Positions 7,757-15,897 of a stretch of DNA of 64,000 nucleotides are shown here, one piece after another. The position numbers and the translations under genes are program-made. The stretch's first letter is position 1, and each line of letters begins with the position of its first letter. The notes below the pieces were generated by a model. The model was not told the DNA's origin, ran no database searches, and saw nothing but the letters and a program-made list of their open reading frames with translations. This DNA comes from an uncultured Clostridia bacterium (GTDB lineage: Bacteria; Bacillota; Clostridia; UBA1381): assembly GCA_959602045.1 (NCBI GenBank), contig CAUGRT010000002.1:89659-153658 (forward strand). Reading direction: 5' to 3'.

Positions 7757-9597
7757 CGTTCCACGCACACCCCCGTTTTCCAAACAGCCGCACCGCAGCC
7801 GCTGCATTTTTCACGGCATTGGGGCGTCGTCTGTCCTGCCTTTGCCTTTTCATTTTCGCGCATCAAAAATTGCTTTGTCACGCCAATATCAATATGATCC
7901 CACGGCAAAATCTCATCATAGCTGCGTTCGCGCAAATTATAAAAATTCGGATCAATGCCGAGTTCCTCGAACGTCTCCATCCACAAATCGAACCGGAAAT
8001 GCTCGCCCCAGCCGTCAAACTTACAGCCCTTTTCCACGGCACGCAAAATGACCGCAGACAGCCGTCTGTCACCACGTGCAAAGATTCCCTCCAGATAGCT
8101 CGTTTTATTATCGTGCCAGTTATAGCGGATTCTCTTGGATTTGATCGCGCTTTTCAGCAGATTCTGTTTCTCAATCAGTTCCTCCCGTCCGTTCTGCGCT
8201 GTCCATTGGAATGCGGTAAACGGCTTGGGAACAAAGCTCGAGGTGCTGACGGTGATATTGATATTTTTCGCCCGTTCCTCTTTCGGAATGGCAAAGTAAA
8301 CGTCCAACACACGCTGTGCCAATTCGGCAATTCCCTTAACGTCCTCCTCGGTTTCCGTCGGCAGACCAATCATGAAATACAGCTTAACATTCGTCCATCC
8401 GCCCTCAAACAGCAGCTTGGTCGAGCCTAAGATATTTTCCTCGGTAATGTTTTTATTGATGACATCACGCAGCCGCTGCGTACCTGCCTCCGGCGCAAAG
8501 GTGATTCCCGTTTTACGCACTTTCTGCACTTTCTCCATCAGTTCCAATGAGAAGTTGTCGATTCTGAGCGATGGCAGTGAAAGTCCGATTTTCTTTTCCT
8601 CAGTCATGCCCAACAGTCCATCGGTTAAATCGCGCAGACCGCTGAAGTCACTGCTCGAAAGAGAGGATAATGAAATCTCATCAAAGCCGCTGCATGAAAG
8701 CAGATGATCGGCAATGTTCAAAAGCCGCTCCGGACTGCGTTCTCTTTGGGGACGGTATATGTAACCCGCCTGGCAAAAACGACAGCCACGCAGACAACCG
8801 CGCATAATTTCAAGCATAACACGGTCATGCACCACCTCGCCGAACGGCACAATAATCGTTTCCGGCGTATAAGCCGCGCTAAAGTCCTTCATAATCCGCT
8901 TGCGGATTTTGGGGAGCGCATTGGGATTGTTGGGCGTAAAACTCTTGATCGTGTTATCCTCATTATAGGTGACATCATAAAACGAGGGCACATAAACGCT
9001 CTCGATTTTCGCAATAGTTTCCAAAAAGTCTTTCTTGTTCTTTTTTCCGCTTTTCTTCCATGCAACATAAGCGTCCGTAACCTCATGAATCGACTCCTCT
9101 CCCTCGCCCATCATGAAGAAATCAAAGAAATCCGCAATCGGCTCCGGGTTGTAGGAACAAGGCCCGCCGGCACAAAGAATCGGAAAGCTCTCGTCACGAT
9201 CGGCAGCCAACGGCGGAATCGCGGCAAGTTTCAGCATATTCACGATATTGGAATAGCACAGCTCATATTGCAGCGTGAAACCCAAAATATCAAAATGCGT
9301 AATCTCATCGCCCGACTCCAGAGCAAACAGCTTCATGCCATGCTCTTTCATCTCCGCCTCCATATCCGTCCAGGGTGCAAACACGCGCTCGCACCAGGTG
9401 TCCGGGCGGTCATTCAGTGTATGATACAATATTTTTAAGCCTAAATGAGACATCGCAATCTCATAAGTATCGGCAAAGCAAAAGCCGAACCGAACATCCA
9501 CCTGCGAAGCGTCTTTCAAGACAGCATTCAGCTCTCCCCCCGTGTATCGCGTCGGCTTTTCCACATTGGATAAAATTTTATCTCTTAAGGTTATCAA
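7753..9597 (-). CDS. TIGR03960-family B12-binding-like radical SAM protein
   Basis: A 614-residue radical SAM protein. The 4Fe-4S cluster motif CLRGCRFC (CxxxCxxC) lies just before the half-way point, within RGCLRGCRFCQAGYIYRP; the N-terminal ~200 residues resemble the cobalamin-binding-like domain of B12-dependent radical SAM proteins. C-terminal cysteines (CREKCSGCGAAVWKTGVC) may hold an extra metal site. The family is conserved in Clostridia, and its reaction is not known. It is translationally coupled to the DUF2344 gene at 7103-7756. The start MITLRDKILSNVEKP matches the usual family start. Confidence 0.85.
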   Translation of the reverse strand: MITLRDKILSNVEKPTRYTGGELNAVLKDASQVDVRFGFCFADTYEIAMSHLGLKILYHTLNDRPDTWCERVFAPWTDMEAEMKEHGMKLFALESGDEITHFDILGFTLQYELCYSNIVNMLKLAAIPPLAADRDESFPILCAGGPCSYNPEPIADFFDFFMMGEGEESIHEVTDAYVAWKKSGKKNKKDFLETIAKIESVYVPSFYDVTYNEDNTIKSFTPNNPNALPKIRKRIMKDFSAAYTPETIIVPFGEVVHDRVMLEIMRGCLRGCRFCQAGYIYRPQRERSPERLLNIADHLLSCSGFDEISLSSLSSSDFSGLRDLTDGLLGMTEEKKIGLSLPSLRIDNFSLELMEKVQKVRKTGITFAPEAGTQRLRDVINKNITEENILGSTKLLFEGGWTNVKLYFMIGLPTETEEDVKGIAELAQRVLDVYFAIPKEERAKNINITVSTSSFVPKPFTAFQWTAQNGREELIEKQNLLKSAIKSKRIRYNWHDNKTSYLEGIFARGDRRLSAVILRAVEKGCKFDGWGEHFRFDLWMETFEELGIDPNFYNLRERSYDEILPWDHIDIGVTKQFLMRENEKAKAGQTTPQCREKCSGCGAAVWKTGVCVER

Positions 9598-9618
9598 TTT
9601 TAAAGTCCCCTCTGTTTT

Positions 9619-9999
9619 TTATTCCTGCGTCTTGTCTTTTTTGAAAAATCCGTTGACCTTATCGACCATATCCGGCACCAGATCAATCACCTTATCCAGC
9701 GGTGATGAACCGCTTTCTACGGGGATCAGCCGTACATTGCCGTTATTGATCACGAGGAAAGCTTCCGGATTCAGCTTGACGCCGCCGCCGATTCCGCCCC
9801 CAAAGGATTTGTCCGCTGCGGAATCTTTTTTGAAAAACTCACTTCCGCCGCCGCCGAAACCCACCGATACCTGGGATACCGGAATAATAATCGTCCCATC
9901 CGCTGCCTGAATCGGCTCTCCGATGATCTTTTTTGAATCAACAAGGGTTTCAATATTCTGAATTGCCCCCTCAATCATTTCTTTTACCGGATTACTCAT
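9619..9999 (-). CDS. gerW: GerW-family sporulation protein (YtfJ)
   Basis: A 126-residue protein of the GerW/YtfJ family, associated with spores and germination in Bacillus. Typical features are the N-terminal block VKEMIEGAIQNIETLVD, the DGTIIIPVSQVSVGFGGGG core and Gly-rich loops. ATG at 9999 is chosen because AAAGAAAGG lies in front of it; the longer frame begins inside the palindromic repeat at 10044-10136 and is not believed. It follows scpA, scpB and DUF2953 on the same strand, an arrangement common in Clostridia. Confidence 0.88.
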   Translation of the reverse strand: MSNPVKEMIEGAIQNIETLVDSKKIIGEPIQAADGTIIIPVSQVSVGFGGGGSEFFKKDSAADKSFGGGIGGGVKLNPEAFLVINNGNVRLIPVESGSSPLDKVIDLVPDMVDKVNGFFKKDKTQE

Positions 10000-10043
10000 T
10001 GTCTTTTTCCTTTCTTTATTAATCGTATTAGGTAATTTTGACT

Positions 10044-10136
10044 GGAATTTCATCTGTTTTTCAATCTATAAAGGCGAGTTCCGCGCATCGTAGCGGATGT
10101 CTGAGCCGGAATAGATTGAAAAATAGATGAAATTCC
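10044..10136. repeat. Dispersed 93 bp palindromic element, copy 1
   Basis: Twenty-six-base arms (left begins GGAATTTCATCTG, right ends AGATGAAATTCC) pair with a single G-T mismatch around a 41-base loop that contains GGCGAGTTCCGCGCATCG and GCGGATGTCTGAGCC. The same loop recurs at 11531 and 15765. This copy sits in the gap between DUF2953 and gerW and would be transcribed in that operon. Arms differ between copies at paired positions. Confidence 0.9.
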
Positions 10137-10148
10137 CCCACCTTCAAA

Positions 10149-10760
10149 TTATTGCACTTCTGGTGCCTTTTTTATCATTCTCCTGTAACAGCTGCCGATT
10201 CGGAAAATGTGTTTCATCACAATCGCCAGCATAATGAAAAAGTGAATCGCGCGTGTTTGCAGCTTGGTATAAACGCCGCCCGAAAAGCACGCGTCATCAA
10301 AATTCGGATCCAGATGAACCTCATAATTCTCCAATCGGGCATTGCGTTTCAGAAATCCGATAACATTATACACCGCCGTATATGCCGCACCGCATGCCAA
10401 CCCGGTATATGCCGGATCGCCAACGCCGAATTTCGCCGAAATATTCAATTCGCGGATTCGGATTCCATGCTTAACCAAATAGGTGATCAGCTTTGTCAGA
10501 AACTGAACAATGTCCTCTCGCGCCTCCTTGACAAATCCCCACATTCCGCTTTTGTTTCCACTCCTTTGCTCATCCTCGGATGTTTCTTCCTCCGGCGGCG
10601 TTTTCTTTTCCTCCCTCGGAAATATCTTTAGTGATAGGAACGCGTATTTGAAAATGATTTCTTGCTCGTCCATATTGACGCGGATCAGAATCCGCATCGG
10701 AATCAGCAGCAACAGCGCCAGAAGCGATAAAATTATCAGCAAAATATAAACAGCTGCCAT
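10149..10760 (-). CDS. DUF2953 membrane-anchored protein
   Basis: About 203 residues with one N-terminal membrane segment (YILLIILSLLALLLLIPMRI) and a soluble remainder, including an acidic stretch PPEEETSEDEQRSGNKSG near 75. This matches DUF2953, a sporulation-linked family of unknown role usually adjacent to gerW/ytfJ. ATG at 10760 lies 6 bases after a GGAGG; the ATG at 10766 is too close to it. It is followed by a palindromic repeat and gerW on the same strand. Confidence 0.8.
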   Translation of the reverse strand: MAAVYILLIILSLLALLLLIPMRILIRVNMDEQEIIFKYAFLSLKIFPREEKKTPPEEETSEDEQRSGNKSGMWGFVKEAREDIVQFLTKLITYLVKHGIRIRELNISAKFGVGDPAYTGLACGAAYTAVYNVIGFLKRNARLENYEVHLDPNFDDACFSGGVYTKLQTRAIHFFIMLAIVMKHIFRIGSCYRRMIKKAPEVQ

Positions 10761-10865
10761 CTTCATCCTCCGTTCCAATAGGTTTTCGCGCTTTCGTCTG
10801 ATGTTCGGTCTATTCCGGCTCAAACATCAGCAGACAGGTCATTCAAAACATCCCATTTTACATCG

Positions 10866-11489
10866 TCACTCCGCATCTCCGGCTTGTCCGCTATTCTCCT
10901 GCGGCACCGTTTCTTCTTGCTTTTTTTCTTCCGACAAATTCAGTTCCATCTGCTCCCCTTGGGGTGGATCCTCCAGCTTCATCTGTACGAAATTAATCGG
11001 CGGAAGCTCCTGCGGAGATTTTAAGCCAAAACATCGCAAAAATGTCGGTGTGGTGGCATACAGAATCGGTCTGCCTGGCGCATCCAGACGTCCGGCTTCT
11101 TCAATCAGTCCGCGCTCATATAATCGGTTGACGCAGCCATCGGAATTAACGCCGCGGATTCTCTCAATTTGTCCGCGCGTAATCGGCTGCTTATAAGCAA
11201 TGATGGCAAGCGCCTCCATCGCAGCATTCGAAAGCGGCTGATTTCTCTGCTCTCCTAATATTTCCTGAATATAAGTATAATATTCGGGTCGGGAACAAAT
11301 CTGGTATCCATCCAGAATTTCTATAATATTCAATCCGCGTTCATCACGGTCATATTCTTCTTTCAAATCCTTAACCGCCGCCCGAATATCATCTACCGCA
11401 CAATCCAGTACCACAGCAAGCTTTGAAGCCTTAACCGGCTCTCCGGCGGCAAATAATATGCCCTCAATGGCATATTTTATGTTCTTCAT
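10866..11489 (-). CDS. scpB: Segregation and condensation protein B
   Basis: A 207-residue ScpB: two winged-helix domains, seen in YAIEGILFAAGEPVK at the start and NAAMEALAIIAYKQPITRGQ in the second domain, with a charged C-terminal tail. ScpB dimers join ScpA and SMC in the bacterial condensin complex. GAAAGGAACG precedes the ATG. It follows scpA after a 155 bp gap that holds the second palindromic repeat. Confidence 0.95.
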   Translation of the reverse strand: MKNIKYAIEGILFAAGEPVKASKLAVVLDCAVDDIRAAVKDLKEEYDRDERGLNIIEILDGYQICSRPEYYTYIQEILGEQRNQPLSNAAMEALAIIAYKQPITRGQIERIRGVNSDGCVNRLYERGLIEEAGRLDAPGRPILYATTPTFLRCFGLKSPQELPPINFVQMKLEDPPQGEQMELNLSEEKKQEETVPQENSGQAGDAE

Positions 11490-11530
11490 TGATTCTTTCG
11501 TTCCTTTCTATAACAAGGCAAATTCCAAAT

Positions 11531-11623
11531 GAAATTTCATCTGTTTTTCATTCTATGTAGGCGAGTTCCGCGCATCGTAGCGGATGTCTGAGCCGAAATA
11601 GAATGAAAAATAGATGAAATTTC
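11531..11623. repeat. Dispersed 93 bp palindromic element, copy 2
   Basis: Arms GAAATTTCATCTG... and ...AGATGAAATTTC enclose the same conserved loop as copy 1, with GTTCCGCGCATCGTAGCGGA in the middle. Relative to copy 1, the outermost pair is changed on both sides (G-A-A-A for G-G-A-A and its complement), and an inner A-T pair is swapped to T-A. It lies between scpA and scpB within one operon. Confidence 0.9.
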
Positions 11624-11644
11624 TATGCGACATCTCTAAGATTT

Positions 11645-12382
11645 TCATGCCGGCTGTTCGCCTTTTTCCGCACTGATAATAAAGTCATGGCGATTCTCAT
11701 CAAAGTCCGCGCGGATTTTGCTCAGCTTAATCATCTCCAAAACCGCCAAAAAAGTAGCAATCATTTCCGGCTTGGAATCCTCCTCCCGGAAAAGGCTTTG
11801 GAAAGAAAGGCGTTTACTCCGTGAAAGCCGCTTGCAGATTTTTTCAACCATATCATCCACAGAAACCTTTTCCCGACCGACAATGCCCGAAAAAGCGCGT
11901 TTTTCGGGCGCAGCTTTTCGGATTCGGCGCGCAAGAATATTATTGAACGCGTCAATCAGCTCTCTTGTTTCATGATGACGGCTATATTCCGGGATGGGAA
12001 ATTTAATTTTTTCCTCTCCCTTAAAGACCATATACCGTGTGGAAAATTCGGTTTTCCGCAATTCAAGCGACGCTTCCTTAAATTTCTGATATTCCTCCAG
12101 ACGCCGTGCAAGCTCTTCTCTGGGGTCTTCTTCCTCTTCGTCCTCTTCCTTTTTCGGCAGCAGCATCTTCGATTTAATCAACAGCAGCTGTGCCGCCATA
12201 ACCAAAAATTCACTTGTATTTTCTAATTGGGATTGCTCAATCCCGTCAATAGCCTCCAGATATTGCGCCGTAATTTCCACAATCGGAATATCATAGATAC
12301 TGACCTTATTCTTCTGAATCAGCGTCAGCAGCAGATCAAGCGGCCCCTCAAATGTATCCAGCTTATATAAAATCTCGTCCAT
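11645..12382 (-). CDS. scpA: Segregation and condensation protein A
   Basis: A 245-residue kleisin ScpA. The N-terminal YKLDTFEGPLDLLLTLIQKN is the SMC-neck-binding helix region; a central acidic stretch EEDEEEEDPREE separates it from the C-terminal winged helix that binds the SMC head. ATG at 12382 follows GGGAG at the right distance and matches family starts. It is 10 bases downstream of the M50 protease gene and upstream of scpB. Confidence 0.95.
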   Translation of the reverse strand: MDEILYKLDTFEGPLDLLLTLIQKNKVSIYDIPIVEITAQYLEAIDGIEQSQLENTSEFLVMAAQLLLIKSKMLLPKKEEDEEEEDPREELARRLEEYQKFKEASLELRKTEFSTRYMVFKGEEKIKFPIPEYSRHHETRELIDAFNNILARRIRKAAPEKRAFSGIVGREKVSVDDMVEKICKRLSRSKRLSFQSLFREEDSKPEMIATFLAVLEMIKLSKIRADFDENRHDFIISAEKGEQPA

Positions 12383-12392
12383 TGCAGACTCC

Positions 12393-13055
12393 CTACACAA
12401 AAAGTTGTACCAATGCAAGAACCGCCTTCGCCATTGCATTATACAAGAAGTTCACGCCCGTACCGATGATCGAATTAAACACACCGGTAAGTGACAGAAT
12501 CATAATCAAAATCATGCTGTAACGCTCAAAGCTCATCAGCTTGTAATATGCTTGATCCGGCAGGAACATGCTGATGACTCTCGAACCGTCCAGCGGCGGA
12601 ATCGGGATCAGATTAAAGACGGCAAAGCAAAGATTCCGAACCACAAACAGCCGCATGGCATAAGATAAGACGTCCGGTATTTTGCTCCCTGCGCCCAGTT
12701 TTTCGGCAATAATCAAAATAATCCCGAAAAGCAGCAGTCCGGCAAAAGCAAGCAGGATATTCATAATCGGCCCCGCAATTCCGACCAGCGCCATCCCTTT
12801 CTTCTTATCTTTATAATACATCGGATTCACCATCACCGGTTTTGCCCAACCAAAGCCGGTCAGAATCATCAAAATCGTTCCGTATAAATCCAGATGTGCA
12901 AGCGGATTCAGCGTCATACGCCCCTCGCGCTTGGGCGTGGGATCACCCAGTTTTCCCGAAACCCAGCCGTGCGCTACCTCATGAAAGGTCAGTGCAATCA
13001 GCGTGATAGGCACATTAATCAGAATCGTTTCAAGGTTTAATAATCTACCCAACAT
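12393..13055 (-). CDS. Site-2 protease family (M50) membrane metalloprotease
   Basis: About 220 residues, several membrane segments. The zinc motif HEVAH is in the first helix region and NLIPIPPLDGSR in a later one supplies the conserved NPxPPLDG-type aspartate. This is the short YwhC/Rv-like branch of intramembrane proteases; the substrate is unknown. It regularly precedes scpA in Firmicutes. ATG at 13055 is chosen since CGGAG lies 7 bases before it and the protein then begins like its relatives. Confidence 0.88.
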   Translation of the reverse strand: MLGRLLNLETILINVPITLIALTFHEVAHGWVSGKLGDPTPKREGRMTLNPLAHLDLYGTILMILTGFGWAKPVMVNPMYYKDKKKGMALVGIAGPIMNILLAFAGLLLFGIILIIAEKLGAGSKIPDVLSYAMRLFVVRNLCFAVFNLIPIPPLDGSRVISMFLPDQAYYKLMSFERYSMILIMILSLTGVFNSIIGTGVNFLYNAMAKAVLALVQLFV

Positions 13056-13155
13056 ATAGAATCTCCGTTCTGCCGCTGAATACGGCATAAATTTGAAAGC
13101 AGCTAATCACGCTGCTGTTTTTTACATGAATCCATAATTTAAGATACATATTTCT

Positions 13156-13184
13156 ATTATATAATCTTTTCGGACAAATGTAAA
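13156..13184 (-). promoter_or_regulatory. Promoter of the M50-scpA-scpB operon
   Basis: On the minus strand TTTACA and TATAAT are 17 bases apart, about 100 bases before the protease start. The downstream genes follow with short gaps, so the transcript probably covers the M50 gene, scpA, scpB and onward through DUF2953 and gerW. Confidence 0.75.
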
Positions 13185-13238
13185 GGGATTTTTCAGAAAA
13201 AATAATAAAGAAATTCCGAAATCCTCTAAAAAAGCAAT

Positions 13239-13264
13239 AAAAAAAGAGCACACGCTCTTTTTTT
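13239..13264. terminator. Terminator of the ylxM-ffh-rpsP-khpA operon
   Basis: AAAAAAGAGC and GCTCTTTTTTT form a symmetrical hairpin with loop ACAC and T-runs on either strand. It overlaps the khpA stop codon and separates this operon from the M50-scpA operon promoter. Confidence 0.75.
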
Positions 13265-13493
13265 AAATAATATCAACTGCGGCTTTCTTATTTTCTTTGG
13301 CAGCCGCTGCCTTTACAACAGTGCGGATTGCTTTTGCAATTCTTCCCTGTTTTCCGATCACCTTACCCATGTCGCTTTCTGCAACCCTGAGCTCCAATGT
13401 AACCGTCTGATCCTCACCGCTGACCTCTTTTACATCGACCTGTTCCGGATTATCCACAAGCGACTTTGCTATTATTTCTAATACTTCTTTCAT
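13263..13493 (-). CDS. khpA: KH-domain RNA-binding protein KhpA
   Basis: A 76-residue single KH-domain protein (KhpA/YlqC). The GxxG loop is GKQG within GKVIGKQGRIAKAIRT. It binds RNA, usually as a partner of KhpB/Jag in control of cell division and envelope in Firmicutes. It directly follows rpsP, the standard position. Confidence 0.93.
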   Translation of the reverse strand: MKEVLEIIAKSLVDNPEQVDVKEVSGEDQTVTLELRVAESDMGKVIGKQGRIAKAIRTVVKAAAAKENKKAAVDII

Positions 13494-13510
13494 TAGCCTG
13501 TCCTCCGTAA

Positions 13511-13753
13511 TTAGATGATGTTAGCTTTCTTTAAAAGAGCCTTTACAGTATCTGTAGGCTGTGCGCCGTTGCCAATCCACTTCTTAACAGCTTCTGCATC
13601 AATGTTGACTGTTGCAGGATCTGTCAGAGGGTTGTAAGTGCCAACCTCTTCTATAAATCTACCACCTCTGGGGTATCTTGAATCTGCTACTACTACTCTG
13701 TAGAAAGGAGCCTTCTTTGCACCCATTCTTCTAAGTCTGATTTTTACTGCCAT
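13511..13753 (-). CDS. rpsP: 30S ribosomal protein S16
   Basis: An 80-residue S16 with the usual start AVKIRLRRMGAKKAPFYR and SRYPRGGRFIEEVGTYNP. ATG at 13753 is chosen by the strong GGGAGGTGA before it and by family length; upstream in-frame codons are untranslated leader. It lies in the ffh-rpsP-khpA order common to Firmicutes. Confidence 0.97.
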   Translation of the reverse strand: MAVKIRLRRMGAKKAPFYRVVVADSRYPRGGRFIEEVGTYNPLTDPATVNIDAEAVKKWIGNGAQPTDTVKALLKKANII

Positions 13754-13810
13754 TTCTTTCACCTCCCGATAATATTTTTGTATATAAGATGAACTTAATA
13801 CCAAATTGAA

Positions 13811-15154
13811 TTACATCCGTCCCTTTCTGAGACGCTTGAGCATCTTCTGCTGCTTTCCGCCGCTGAATTGCTTCATCATTTTCTGCATTTCGCCGAATTG
13901 CTTTAAAAGCTGATTGACATCCTGAACGCGTGTACCGCTTCCCTTTGCAATACGCACCTTGCGCCCTGCACCGATAATTTTGGGATTGCGGCGTTCCTCC
14001 ATCGTCATGGACTGGATAATTGCCTCAATATGCTTCATGCGCTTTTCGTTTTCCTCGGTATCCACCGTTTCAATCATCTTTTTGTCAATCCCCGGCAACA
14101 TTCCGAGAATCTGCGAAAAAGAACCTAATTTCTTAATTTGCTTGAACTGCTCCAAAAAATCATCCAGGTCAAACTGCTGCTTTCTGATTTTCGCCTCCAG
14201 CTCTCTCGCTTGCTTATCATCAATCGCTTCCTGTGCCTTATCAATCAACGTCAGCACATCGCCCATACCCAAGATTCTGGATGCCATTCTGTCCGGATGG
14301 AACGCCTCCAAATCGCTGAGCTTTTCACCGACAGACGCAAACTTGATCGGCTTTCCCGTAACCTGTTTTACGGAAAGCGCCGCACCGCCTCGCGTATCAC
14401 CGTCTAACTTCGATAAAATAACACCAGTAATATCAAGCTGTTCATTAAAGGACTTTGCAACATTGACCGCGTCCTGACCGGTCATTGCGTCAACCACCAG
14501 TAAAATCTCCGTCGGAGCCGTTGCCGCTTTGATTTCGGCAAGCTCCTCCATGAGCTGCTCGTCAATATGCAGCCGTCCGGCAGTATCCAAAATCACCGGA
14601 TCATTGCCATGCTTGATTGCATGTGCTACAGCCTCTTTCGCAATCGTGACCGGATTGGTATCCGTTCCCATCTCAAAAACCGGAATCTGAATCTGATCGC
14701 CCAGTACCTGCAATTGCTTTACCGCAGCCGGACGATAAACGTCACAGGCAACCATCAGCGGACGTCTGCCCTGTTTCCGAAGATTCAGCGCCAGTTTTCC
14801 GGTTGCCGTGGTTTTTCCGGCACCCTGCAAGCCGCACATCATGATAACTGTCGGCGGTTTTTCCGAAAACTTCAGTCGTGACACCTCGCCGCCGATCATT
14901 TCGGTCAGCTCATCATTCACGATCTTCACCAGCTGCTGTGCCGGTGTCAGAGATTCCATAATCTCCTGTCCAAGCGCTTTTTCCGAAACCGTTGAAACAA
15001 ACTCCTTGACAACCTTGAAGTTTACATCTGCTTCTAAGAGAGCCAGCTTGATTTCACGCATAGCCTCCTTGATGTCCTTTTCGCTGAGCTTTCCTTTTCC
15101 GCGCAGCTTTTTGAAAACGCCTTGCAGCTTATCGCCCAAGCTTTCAAATGCCAT
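13811..15154 (-). CDS. ffh: Signal recognition particle protein Ffh
   Basis: A 447-residue SRP54 homologue: N helical domain, GTPase G domain with GLQGAGKTT, DTAGR and SKLDGDTRGG, then the Met-rich M domain (EMQKMMKQFSGGKQQKM near the end) that binds 4.5S/6S RNA and signal peptides. It targets membrane proteins co-translationally with FtsY. ATG at 15154 follows GGGAGG; an upstream start would add a nonconserved leader. Confidence 0.97.
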   Translation of the reverse strand: MAFESLGDKLQGVFKKLRGKGKLSEKDIKEAMREIKLALLEADVNFKVVKEFVSTVSEKALGQEIMESLTPAQQLVKIVNDELTEMIGGEVSRLKFSEKPPTVIMMCGLQGAGKTTATGKLALNLRKQGRRPLMVACDVYRPAAVKQLQVLGDQIQIPVFEMGTDTNPVTIAKEAVAHAIKHGNDPVILDTAGRLHIDEQLMEELAEIKAATAPTEILLVVDAMTGQDAVNVAKSFNEQLDITGVILSKLDGDTRGGAALSVKQVTGKPIKFASVGEKLSDLEAFHPDRMASRILGMGDVLTLIDKAQEAIDDKQARELEAKIRKQQFDLDDFLEQFKQIKKLGSFSQILGMLPGIDKKMIETVDTEENEKRMKHIEAIIQSMTMEERRNPKIIGAGRKVRIAKGSGTRVQDVNQLLKQFGEMQKMMKQFSGGKQQKMLKRLRKGRM

Positions 15155-15183
15155 GCTGCCGCCTCCCTTCACAAATTTCAGTT

Positions 15184-15510
15184 TCAGACAAATCTCTCGA
15201 TCTCATTTAATATCTTTTCAATTTCTCCTGCATTTGCACCATGAGCAAGAATCGTACGAATCTGACCGATTCTCTCCTGAATATCTGAAAACCGCTTTGC
15301 CAAGCCCAGCTTTTCCTCCAACTCCGTAAGCTGTTTTTCGCCGTGCTTCACCGCGTCCCTCACACCCTGTCGGCTGATATCCAGTTCCTCCGCAATCTCC
15401 GCAAGCGATAAATCTTGATTATAGTATAAATCCAACGCATTATACCGCTTTTCCGTCAACATTCCGCCGTAAAAATCCATGAGGATTGTCATCTTCAAAT
15501 TCTTTGCCAT
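15184..15510 (-). CDS. ylxM: YlxM, SRP-associated helix-turn-helix protein
   Basis: A 108-residue YlxM/UPF0122 protein with a sigma-70 region-4-like helix-turn-helix (LSLAEIAEELDISRQGVRD). It is always next to ffh and modulates SRP GTPase activity in streptococci. ATG at 15510 follows AGGTGATG; a longer reading frame extends through the promoter and is rejected. First gene of the ylxM-ffh-rpsP-khpA operon. Confidence 0.93.
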   Translation of the reverse strand: MAKNLKMTILMDFYGGMLTEKRYNALDLYYNQDLSLAEIAEELDISRQGVRDAVKHGEKQLTELEEKLGLAKRFSDIQERIGQIRTILAHGANAGEIEKILNEIERFV

Positions 15511-15549
15511 AGCATCACCTGTAAAGTAGTTTATCTTTACACCATAGCA

Positions 15550-15578
15550 ATTATACAGGATTATTCTTATTTTGTCAA
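15550..15578 (-). promoter_or_regulatory. Strong promoter of ylxM-ffh-rpsP-khpA
   Basis: Perfect consensus TTGACA and TATAAT with a 17-base spacer on the minus strand, about 40 bases upstream of the ylxM start. As a housekeeping operon promoter this is as good as sequence alone can show. Confidence 0.9.
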
Positions 15579-15668
15579 GTAGATATTGAAAAAAATCGGT
15601 AAATTTTTTTATCATATACAAAAACTTTTGTTTCTTATACAATTTTTTTGGGTTGTTTTGAAATTCTA

Positions 15669-15697
15669 TTGACAAAAAAGTAAAAAATCAATATAAT
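15669..15697 (+). promoter_or_regulatory. Consensus promoter for the polysaccharide deacetylase gene
   Basis: Perfect TTGACA and TATAAT, 17 bases apart on the + strand. It lies ~200 bases before the deacetylase start, giving a long leader that contains palindromic repeat copy 3. The 387 bases between ylxM and the deacetylase gene hold this promoter, the divergent ylxM promoter and the repeat, and nothing else I can see. Confidence 0.8.
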
Positions 15698-15764
15698 AAA
15701 ATTAACAAAATCAATGCTTGGGATCAGAGTGATGTATAAGATCGGATGATACAGCTGTTTCACC

Positions 15765-15859
15765 TTGGAATTTCATCTGTTTTTATTCTATGGAGGCGAG
15801 TTCCGCGCAACGTAGCGGATGTCTGAGCCGCAATAGAATAAAAACAGATGAAATTCCAA
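15765..15859. repeat. Dispersed palindromic element, copy 3
   Basis: Arms TTGGAATTTCATCTG... and ...CAGATGAAATTCCAA, perfectly paired here, enclose the conserved loop with one change (GCGCAACG for GCGCATCG). Relative to copy 2 the inner arm has C-G replaced by T-A on both sides. Unlike the other copies it is in a 5' leader of a + strand gene. Confidence 0.9.
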
Positions 15860-15897
15860 ACACATACCCAAGCCTATGAAAGGGGTTTATCATTAAA

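Noticed and set aside
8704..9438. 244-codon reading frame on the + strand
   Set aside because: It lies opposite the conserved radical SAM gene, has no ribosome site and its translation looks like antisense of a coding region.
10000..10053. Extra N-terminus for GerW (start 10053)
   Set aside because: The start falls within the palindromic repeat and the family begins at 9999, where the ribosome site lies.
15511..15675. N-terminal extension of YlxM
   Set aside because: It would run through the consensus promoter; family length and AGGTGA point to 15510.
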